Source: Coriobacteriales bacterium
GTDB taxonomy: Bacteria > Actinomycetota > Coriobacteriia > Coriobacteriales > UBA8131
Length of the DNA: 10,311 nucleotides
Direction: 5' to 3'
NCBI GenBank assembly: GCA_031272005.1
Contig: JAISUQ010000116.1
Location: forward strand, 1-10,311
The notes beneath the pieces are model-generated. The model saw only the letters and a program-made list of their open reading frames with translations, had not been told where the DNA came from and did not search any database. Shown in pieces: positions 1-5,635 of the stretch. Within the stretch, counting starts at the first letter, position 1. Each line of letters opens with the position of its first letter. The position numbers were made by a program, and so were the translations under genes.

Positions 1-1399
1 TCTCCGAGGCGTTGTATTCTTCAGCACAGTATGGGCAGACCTTGCGCACCAGCCGCTGGGCTAAAAGCCCCACCACCGAGTTACCCACCAGATAGGGCGG
101 CACGCCCATATCCTCCAGGCGGACGATGGAGGCCAAAGCGTCGTTGGTATGCAATGTGGAGATGACCAGATGCCCGGTGATGGCCGCCGATACCGAGATG
201 GAGGCCGTCTCGGCGTCACGGGTCTCACCGACCATGATGATGTCCGGGTCCTGGCGCATCAGCGAGCGCAGTCCGGCCTGGAAGGTCAGGCCGGCCATGT
301 TGTTGACCTGCACCTGGTTGACGCCGTCGAGGTTGCGCTCCACCGGGTCCTCGATTGAGGAGATGTTGATCTGCCGCTGACGGAACTGCTCAATGGCCAT
401 GTACATGGTGGTGGTCTTGCCCGAGCCGGTGGGTCCGGTGATGTAGATGATGCCGTTGGGCTGCTGCAGGATACGCAAAAACTTCTGGTAGTCCTCGTCA
501 ATCATCCCGAAGTGCGCAGCATGGTCGATAGGCACATTGGTGGAGAGAAAGCGCAACACGGCCTTCTCGCCATGGATGGTAGGGATGACCGATAAGCGCA
601 CGTTGAGGTCGTTGCCGGAGATGTTCACCCGGAAGTGCCCGTCCTGGGGCAGTCGCTTCTCGGCGATGTCCAGGTTGGACATGATCTTCAGGCGCACAAT
701 CAGTGCCGAGTGGATGTTTTTGGGGATGTCGGAGTAATCCACCAGGGCGCCGTCGATGCGCATTCGCACCTTGCTGTTGTTGGCAAAGGGCTCGACATGC
801 AGATCCGAGGCGCCGGAGGAGAAGGCCCGCATCATCAGCGAGTTCAGCAGGTTGACCACCGGCGTGGTGTCATCGCCCAGCTCGACGGTGTTGATCTCCT
901 CAATCGGGGGGAACTGGGCGGCGAAGTCGCTGTCCAGGCGGTTGACGGCCTGGCGGGCGTCGACCTCGCTGTAGTAGTGCGCTATTGCTCGCTTAATATC
1001 ATCTTGTTTGCCGATCATCACATGCAGCGGCATCTGGGCGGCATTGGCCAGCTCGTCGGTGGCATACAGATCGATGGGGTCGTTGATCACCACATCCAGG
1101 GCGCCGTCGGTCTCGGAGATGGCCAGGGCGCAGGTCTTCTCGGCCAGAGCCCGGGGAATCTTCTGCAAGGCGTTGACGTCGACATGCAGGGTATCGACGT
1201 TGACAAAGGGCAGACCCAGCTTGTGCGATAAGGCCAGCAGCACCTCGTTTTCGGTGACGAAGCCTAAGGCGATGACCGCCTGGCCGAGGCGCAGATTGTT
1301 GGTCTTCTGGTAGGCCAGGGCCTGCTCCAGCTGCTCGTCGTCGAGGTAGCCGTATTCCTTGAGTAAGTCGCCGATGCGAATCTGTCGGGTTTCTGCCAT
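1..1399 (-). CDS. pilB: Type IV pilus extension ATPase PilB (GspE/PilB family), 3' end outside window
   Basis: Cytoplasmic hexameric ATPase that powers pilin polymerisation through the platform protein PilC. The 466 visible residues show an N-terminal MshEN-type domain (about 5-70), a linker, then the secretion ATPase core. Seen directly: Asp-box region with SDLHVEP, Walker A GPTGSGKT at 322-329 (Lys328), the Walker B region ending in Gly391-Glu392, a His box around His417 (LHTND), and the first pair of a zinc-type Cys motif, Cys455-x2-Cys458 (CPYC). The family usually has about 560 residues, so roughly the last 100, with the second Cys pair, lie beyond the left edge. The ATG at 1399 is preceded by AAGGA at a good distance (about 7 nt). 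It follows the pilO-like stop by 41 bp and is probably the last visible gene of the operon. GspE of a type II secretion system is the alternative, but pilM/N/O neighbours favour PilB. Confidence 0.95.
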   Translation of the reverse strand, partial: MAETRQIRIGDLLKEYGYLDDEQLEQALAYQKTNNLRLGQAVIALGFVTENEVLLALSHKLGLPFVNVDTLHVDVNALQKIPRALAEKTCALAISETDGALDVVINDPIDLYATDELANAAQMPLHVMIGKQDDIKRAIAHYYSEVDARQAVNRLDSDFAAQFPPIEEINTVELGDDTTPVVNLLNSLMMRAFSSGASDLHVEPFANNSKVRMRIDGALVDYSDIPKNIHSALIVRLKIMSNLDIAEKRLPQDGHFRVNISGNDLNVRLSVIPTIHGEKAVLRFLSTNVPIDHAAHFGMIDEDYQKFLRILQQPNGIIYITGPTGSGKTTTMYMAIEQFRQRQINISSIEDPVERNLDGVNQVQVNNMAGLTFQAGLRSLMRQDPDIIMVGETRDAETASISVSAAITGHLVISTLHTNDALASIVRLEDMGVPPYLVGNSVVGLLAQRLVRKVCPYCAEEYNASE

Positions 1400-1440
1400 G
1401 TCACAATCCTTCGTTGAACAGAGGGGGTCGCAGCGCCGCC

Positions 1441-2409
1441 CTACAGGTAACAGTAGACCTTGATCTGGATCCTGGCGGAGCCAGCGCCCTGGCTGTCCAG
1501 CGTGAAGCTGTAGGAGCTGACTTCGATGGCCTGCTCCTGATTGAGCCGATCCAGGAAGTCCAGGAGCTGCTCTTCGGTACAGCTGACGTCGACATCCACG
1601 GTATAGACGCAGGCGCCGGTGGACCCGGCGGCGACGACAGTGGTGTCGGTGTTGCCGGTGTTGCCGGTGGTGCCGGTGGTGCCGGTATCGGCATCGCCTG
1701 CGGCCAGGGCGGCGTCGGCGGCGCCGGCTGAGCTGGCCGCCGAGTCGGAGTCGGTTGCCGAGTCGGAGCCGGACGACGTGCCGGAGCTGGCGGCGCTGTC
1801 CGTTGAGGCCGTGCTGCCTGCCGGGACGACCGTTATGGCTTCGGGCACGTAAGCCGGCAGATCCTCGGCCAGCAGCTGGGACATCGACAGCTGGGTCGGC
1901 TTCAGGCCGCTGTCGGTGAGCAGACCGGTAATCAGTGTGTCCAGCTCTTCAGGGGTCATCGCGGCGTGGAAGTAGCCCTTGTAGGCGTTGAAGTCCGAGT
2001 CGGCCTGCTCGATGGCGGCCTGATAGCCGCTGCTTCTGGCAATCTGCTGGTCCAGCTCGTGCTTCTGGGCGGCCAGGGTGTCGATCTCGGCGTTGAGGGC
2101 CTTGTGCTCCTCCATCGCCGGGATGACCAGGAAGAAGACCGCTGCCGCCACTATCGCGGCAATCACGCAGGCGATGAGCAGCGCCCGTTCCCGCGAGCTG
2201 AGAGCGTGGATGAAGCGCATGAGCAAGTTCTCACCAGGTTGTCCAAGCAGGTCGCCGTTGGCGCTGTCAGCGCCGCCGGCAAACCCGCCGCCCCCGCTGC
2301 TGCTGCTGCTGCTACTGCCGCCGGCAAACCCGCCGCTTGCGCTGATGCCGCCGCCGCTACCGCTGCCGGCCGCAAAGCCGCCGCCGCTGCCGAAGCTGTT
2401 CTCGGTCAT
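1441..2409 (-). CDS. pilO: PilO-like pilus alignment protein with Gly/Ser-rich N-terminal extension
   Basis: Likely inner-membrane partner of PilN that links the cytoplasmic ring (PilM) to the extracytoplasmic pilus machinery. The 322 residues contain a Gly/Ser/Phe/Ala-rich stretch (about 4-52), a short basic/polar segment, one hydrophobic helix (about 77-96), a probable coiled coil (about 99-130), a PilO-like globular part, a long Ser/Ala/Asp/Thr/Gly linker (about 196-265), and a final ferredoxin-like half with alternating beta/alpha pattern. The family usually has about 180-210 residues, so both low-complexity segments are extra. The ATG at 2409 lies 3 bp after the pilN stop with a G-rich Shine-Dalgarno. 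Met64 (ATG at 2220) would give a canonical short PilO and has a possible GGTGAG site upstream, so the start is not certain. The identification rests on topology, gene order and weak similarity more than on sharp motifs. Confidence 0.72.
   Translation of the reverse strand: MTENSFGSGGGFAAGSGSGGGISASGGFAGGSSSSSSSGGGGFAGGADSANGDLLGQPGENLLMRFIHALSSRERALLIACVIAAIVAAAVFFLVIPAMEEHKALNAEIDTLAAQKHELDQQIARSSGYQAAIEQADSDFNAYKGYFHAAMTPEELDTLITGLLTDSGLKPTQLSMSQLLAEDLPAYVPEAITVVPAGSTASTDSAASSGTSSGSDSATDSDSAASSAGAADAALAAGDADTGTTGTTGNTGNTDTTVVAAGSTGACVYTVDVDVSCTEEQLLDFLDRLNQEQAIEVSSYSFTLDSQGAGSARIQIKVYCYL
1642..1686 (-). repeat. Five 9 bp in-frame repeats in the pilO-like linker
   Basis: Five consecutive 9 bp units (plus-strand forms GGTGTCGGT, GTTGCCGGT twice, GGTGCCGGT twice) lie in the coding frame of the pilO-like gene. 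On the minus strand they encode Thr-Gly-Thr, Thr-Gly-Asn and Thr-Asp-Thr units within the Ser/Thr/Gly/Ala/Asp linker. The pattern points to growth by slippage or unequal exchange. Confidence 0.85.
2272..2336 (-). repeat. 45 bp period repeat with Ser-codon run in the pilO-like N-terminus
   Basis: An exact 20 bp sequence occurs at 2272-2291 and 2317-2336, 45 bp (15 codons) apart, encoding GGFAGG at residues 26-31 and 41-46. Between the copies lies GCT repeated six times plus ACT (2296-2316), which gives seven Ser (32-38). A third, diverged unit GGFAAG is at residues 10-15. The repeats keep the coding frame. Confidence 0.85.
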
Positions 2410-2412
2410 CTC

Positions 2413-3207
2413 TCAGCCCCCCAATCCCGGGTCGACGGCAGTGTCGTCGGCGTTGCCCGCAGCTGAGTCTGCGTCGGCGCCGGACGGGCTGTCCGCATCG
2501 TCGGAACCGCTGGCGCTGGCGCCATCTGCTGCGTTGCTGTTGTCGCTGGCATCCGGCAGCGTCGGCAGCTTGGCCTGGGGCTGGTTGAGCAGAAAGGTCA
2601 GCTCGTAGCGGTACTCGGTGACCTCGGAGGTCGTGGCATCGGCGCCACTGCCGGAGCGCACCGAGCGCACGGATTGGGTATAGCCGCTGTATTGGATGTC
2701 GGCAAAGCCGCCATTCTCCCGTAACTGCTGCACGAAGTGCGGCACGCTGTTGACGTCGGTGGCGCTGGCGGAGATGCTCAAAGTGCCGGTGCGGTGGTCG
2801 TAACGCATGTCGCCGAGGCTGACTGAGCTGCCGGCGTAGGAGCGGATCTTCCGGAAGTCCGCCCCGCCGAGGTCGGGGTAGCTGGAGAGGTTGATCAGCA
2901 CCTGTTTGACCATGTTGGCCCGCTGCTCGGTTGTGGTCACCTGCGACTGCAGGCGCAAAGACTCGCTGTAGCGCTGCTGGGTCTGGGTGCTGTTGACGTA
3001 ACGGGCCAGGTCGTCGCGGTCCAGGCGCATCTCGGCCATCTGCAGGCCGTAGAGGATGATGCCGGCGGCAATCAGCGCGCCAACAGCTACGAGCACGGCA
3101 GTCGCCAGCAGCAGCGGCTTGCGACTGGCGCTGGAGGCCCGGCGGCTGGTCATCACCCGATAGAGGTTTATGTCTTTTGCCAGAGCGGTCATGACTTCAG
3201 GATTCAC
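2413..3207 (-). CDS. pilN: Type IV pilus alignment protein PilN
   Basis: Single-pass inner-membrane protein that binds PilM through a short cytoplasmic N-terminal motif and pairs with PilO outside the membrane. Seen: INLYR at 13-17, matching the position of the PilM-binding INLLP-type motif but lacking its proline; basic residues up to 30; hydrophobic helix about 32-54; coiled-coil-like region about 56-105; a PilN-type alpha/beta domain to about 210; then an acidic, Ser/Ala/Asp-rich tail (about 215-264) not usual in the family. The GTG at 3207 overlaps the pilM stop in GTGA, a typical coupling arrangement, but has only a poorly spaced GGAAA. The ATG at 3192 (residue 6) is a possible alternative that keeps the motif and membrane helix. 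Confidence 0.83.
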   Translation of the reverse strand: MNPEVMTALAKDINLYRVMTSRRASSASRKPLLLATAVLVAVGALIAAGIILYGLQMAEMRLDRDDLARYVNSTQTQQRYSESLRLQSQVTTTEQRANMVKQVLINLSSYPDLGGADFRKIRSYAGSSVSLGDMRYDHRTGTLSISASATDVNSVPHFVQQLRENGGFADIQYSGYTQSVRSVRSGSGADATTSEVTEYRYELTFLLNQPQAKLPTLPDASDNSNAADGASASGSDDADSPSGADADSAAGNADDTAVDPGLGG

Positions 3208-4109
3208 TTTCCAATCAATGCGCCGATATTATAAATATATTTAGCTATTTCAAATCCATCCTGGGCATAGGCCGCTTTGCCGGTCAGCTCCAGATGGTGG
3301 TCCAGCTGGATCTCCTCAAAAGGCAGATGCAGATAGCCGGTGGCCGCTGCCAGCGCCTGGACGCGTTCGGAGGAGACGCCGGTGATGAAGATGGTGCGGA
3401 TCTCGGAGTCCATATGCTGCGATTTCTGGAATTGGATCATCGAGGAGAGGTGATTGCCGGCTTCCTGGCGGCGGGCATCGGTATTCTCCGGGGCCAACAG
3501 CCGATGCTTCTTGGTGATGCGGTACTCGCCGTTCTCAAACAGCGAGATGGCCATGATATTGGAGTCCAGCACCGCCAGAAGGTTGGTACCGGCGGCAATC
3601 TGGGGCAGATAGCGCACCGCCTTGATCAGGGCGTTGGTGCCGACGTCGATCTTCTTCAGTTTGAAGTCGGCATTGCCGACCACGCCGATGTAAGCCGCCA
3701 ACATCGCCCGGCCAACGGCCACGCCCAGCACGTCCAGGCCGCCCTCGGCGCCCGGGCCGAGCACCGAGTAGTCAAAGGCCTCGTCCACCTGGCCGTCGGA
3801 GAGCTCCTGCATCTCGCTGGCCACAAAGGCCGCCACCTGGCGCTCGGGGGCCTTGGGCACCGTCAGCAGCTTGGTGCGCACCAGGTTACTCTCCACCACC
3901 ACCGTGGCGTCGCCCTTGAACGGGCCGTGGACGGTATCCACGTCCTTCAAAAAGCGGGTCATGGCATCGACGTTGGTGATGATGCCGTTGATCATCGCAC
4001 CTGCGGGCAGCGGCACCTCCACGAACTGCTCCACGCGAACCCGGGATTCATTGGCAGTGCCGACGACGATGCGCAAATCAGTAGGGGAGCAGTAGATCGA
4101 GATGGTCAT
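3204..4109 (-). CDS. pilM: Type IV pilus assembly protein PilM (actin-like), divergent
   Basis: Cytoplasmic actin-fold (FtsA-like) protein expected to form a ring with PilB/PilC and to hold the N-terminus of PilN. The 301 residues follow the PilM plan: an N-terminal beta-hairpin with EVPLPAGA, a region VESNLVRTKLLTVPKAP resembling the PilM segment after the first subdomain, and the second actin-like half. The nucleotide-binding loops are poor: the usual D-I-G near the N-terminus is replaced by Tyr6-Cys7-Ser8, and the second phosphate loop around Asp182 (VLDSN) lacks the Gly-rich pattern. The length is shorter than the usual 350 or so residues. The ATG at 4109 is chosen because AGGGGG sits 7 nt upstream; a GTG one codon earlier is possible. 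It shares bases with the pilC stop (TGATG) and overlaps pilN by 4 bp. Order and partner genes make the assignment firm although the sequence is divergent. Confidence 0.87.
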   Translation of the reverse strand: MTISIYCSPTDLRIVVGTANESRVRVEQFVEVPLPAGAMINGIITNVDAMTRFLKDVDTVHGPFKGDATVVVESNLVRTKLLTVPKAPERQVAAFVASEMQELSDGQVDEAFDYSVLGPGAEGGLDVLGVAVGRAMLAAYIGVVGNADFKLKKIDVGTNALIKAVRYLPQIAAGTNLLAVLDSNIMAISLFENGEYRITKKHRLLAPENTDARRQEAGNHLSSMIQFQKSQHMDSEIRTIFITGVSSERVQALAAATGYLHLPFEEIQLDHHLELTGKAAYAQDGFEIAKYIYNIGALIGK

Positions 4110-5308
4110 CACAGGCCCCCCTGGGCGCCGACGTTTTGATACAGCTGGTAGATCGGCATCAGCACGCTGATAATCACGAACAGCACGATGGCTGCCATGA
4201 CCACAATCAGGATCGGCTCAATCATCGTCACCAGGCGCTGGCTGGCCATCTCGGAGTCGTAGTCGTATTGGTCGGCCACGGCCTCCAGCATCTTCTCCAG
4301 CGTGCCGCTCTCCTCGCCGATCAACACCGTGGATTGCAGTTTGGGCTCAAAGCCGTCCACGCCGCTGAGCGCCTGGGAGAGCGAGCGGCCGTTGCCCAGA
4401 TGCTCAACGACCTGGTCGAACTGCGACTCGATGTACTTGTTGCCGATGGTGCTTTTGGCCACGGTCAGGGCCTGGATCATCGAGATGCCGCTGACATAGA
4501 GAGAGGAAAGCGTGCGGGCAAAGCGGGCCGTGTAGATGGTCTTCAGCAGATGGCCAAAGCCGGGCAGCCGCAGTTTCAGGCGGTCCAGGGCCCGGCGCGG
4601 CGCCGGTTGCCGAAACAGCGCCACCAGCAGCGCGGCAGCGATGATGATGCCGACGAGCAACACCAGGCCATGGGATTTGAGAAAGTCGCTGATACCCATG
4701 ACGATGCGCGTCGGCAGCGGCAGCTCCATGTTCTCAAACAGCCCCATGAACTGCGGCAACACGAAGGTGAAGAGAATCAGCACGACGCTGATGATCAGCA
4801 CCACCAGAATCATCGGATAGGTCACGGCGCTTCGGACCTTGGAGTCCAGGCGGTGCTGCTTGTCGTAGGTCACGGCCATCTTCTCCGCCGTGACGTCCAG
4901 CCGGCCGGTGTTCTCGCCGGCCCGCATCATGTTGATCAGCAGCTCCGGAAAGGCCCGGCCGCGCCTGGCCATGGCTTCGGAGAGGGTCGAGCCCTTCTGC
5001 AGGTCGGCCATCAGGGCCAGGTAGACCTTTTTGATATGCGGTTTGAGATTGCGCTGCGACATGATGGTGATGGCCCGGATGAGCATGATGCCGGAGGAGA
5101 GCATGGCCGCCAGCTGGCGGCAGAAGTCGGCGACCTCCACGGTCTTCAGACGGGTGGTCTCCCGCGGTGGCTCCTTGGTCGCCCATTTGGTGAGGAAGAG
5201 GTTCTGCGACTTGAGCATCCCCGACAGCGCCTCAACGCTGGGTGCTTCCACCCGCCCGGACCGGCGTGAACCGTCCAGCGCCACAGCGTTATAAGTGTAC
5301 ATCGGCAT
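4109..5308 (-). CDS. pilC: Type IV pilus inner-membrane platform protein PilC (GspF family)
   Basis: Polytopic platform protein on which PilB acts to insert pilins into the growing fibre. The 399 residues match the family length of about 400. The opening MYTYNAVALDGS is the common PilC N-terminus. Two T2SSF domains follow, each with the repeated pattern: FCRQLAAMLSSG then GENTGRLD in the first, and FARTLSSLYVSG then GEESGTLEKML in the second. Hydrophobic helices lie at about 165-190, 216-233 and 370-392. The C-terminal PIYQLYQNVG is also typical (MPIFDLIQQ-type in many members). The ATG at 5308 has AGGGG 6 nt upstream; an ATG two codons later is also possible. First gene of the minus-strand operon; its stop overlaps the pilM start. 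Confidence 0.96.
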   Translation of the reverse strand: MPMYTYNAVALDGSRRSGRVEAPSVEALSGMLKSQNLFLTKWATKEPPRETTRLKTVEVADFCRQLAAMLSSGIMLIRAITIMSQRNLKPHIKKVYLALMADLQKGSTLSEAMARRGRAFPELLINMMRAGENTGRLDVTAEKMAVTYDKQHRLDSKVRSAVTYPMILVVLIISVVLILFTFVLPQFMGLFENMELPLPTRIVMGISDFLKSHGLVLLVGIIIAAALLVALFRQPAPRRALDRLKLRLPGFGHLLKTIYTARFARTLSSLYVSGISMIQALTVAKSTIGNKYIESQFDQVVEHLGNGRSLSQALSGVDGFEPKLQSTVLIGEESGTLEKMLEAVADQYDYDSEMASQRLVTMIEPILIVVMAAIVLFVIISVLMPIYQLYQNVGAQGGL

Positions 5309-5330
5309 GCCCTGCCCCTATCTCAGCTTC

Positions 5331-5360
5331 TACGTTGGCAATCAGCCCTTACGTTGGCAA
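5331..5360. repeat. Pair of 11 bp direct repeats upstream of pilC
   Basis: TACGTTGGCAA occurs exactly at 5331-5341 and again at 5350-5360, a spacing of 19 bp start to start. The nearer copy ends 23 bp from the pilC start codon. Such a pair could be a regulator binding site or part of the leader of the pilus transcript; no known operator is recognised. Confidence 0.7.
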
Positions 5361-5501
5361 CCCAGCTATCCTTGCTGCCAAGATTTTAAGTGACCTGTCA
5401 GCCCCCAGGTAGCCCCATCCATCCGGACGAACGTCAGGGTTTCGGGTAAAGCTGCTGTTCAAGCGGGGTGTTGAGGGCAAATTGCGCTGCAGCAGCAGAT
5501 A

Positions 5502-5528
5502 CAATCGTCGCAATCGTCGCAATCGTTG
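5502..5528. repeat. 9 bp tandem repeat, three units
   Basis: CAATCGTCG occurs twice in tandem (5502-5510, 5511-5519) and is followed by a third unit, CAATCGTTG (5520-5528), with one change. It lies about 108 bp upstream of the ABC exporter start, in non-coding DNA, next to a weak possible -35 box. It could be a phased regulator site or a slippage-prone microsatellite. Confidence 0.8.
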
Positions 5529-5635
5529 CAGTAAATCCGGCAATGACGGTATTCTCCGCGATGTTCTTCTCGTATCATGGTGTCGATGCAGTTTTCAGCC
5601 GTGGCCGAGTCAGCAAGGTATGAGGTAGCCAACCG

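Larger units (their letters stand above)
5309..5635. promoter_or_regulatory. Divergent intergenic region between pilC and the ABC exporter
   Basis: These 327 bp separate two divergently read genes and show no convincing coding sequence. They hold two 11 bp direct repeats near pilC (5331-5341, 5350-5360) and three 9 bp units (5502-5528). On the plus strand a weak promoter can be drawn: TTGCAG (5526-5531), 18 bp, TATTCT (5550-5555), with the -35 overlapping the last 9 bp unit. On the minus strand an A/T-rich TAAAAT-like box lies in the 5383-5390 region but has no good -35. GAGGT ahead of 5636 is a good ribosome binding site for the exporter. The promoter assignments are inference from base patterns only. 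Confidence 0.5.

Noticed and set aside
3294..4139. 281-codon plus-strand frame opposite pilM
   Set aside because: No recognisable domain, shadow-like composition, and it conflicts with the overlapping pilC-pilM-pilN arrangement.
4136..5269. 377-codon open frame on the plus strand opposite pilC
   Set aside because: Composition is His/Gln/Asp/Gly-rich as expected for the antisense of a GC-rich gene, and pilC on the other strand has clear family motifs.
1..5308. Type II secretion system instead of type IV pilus
   Set aside because: PilM with a PilN carrying an INLYR motif and a PilO-like partner is the T4P set, though GspE/F/L/M relatives share some folds.
5365..5381. Sigma-54-like TGGCA...GC pattern on the minus strand upstream of pilC
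   Set aside because: The GG and GC pairs are 11 bases apart instead of the strict 10, and the rest of the consensus is poor.
5502..5528. Tandem repeats as a possible CRISPR or origin iteron array
   Set aside because: Units are only 9 bp, with no spacers, no cas genes and no replication gene nearby.
5349..5543. 64-codon minus-strand frame in the divergent intergenic region
   Set aside because: Leu/Arg-rich stretch made partly from the 9 bp repeats, with no family resemblance and no clear ribosome binding site.
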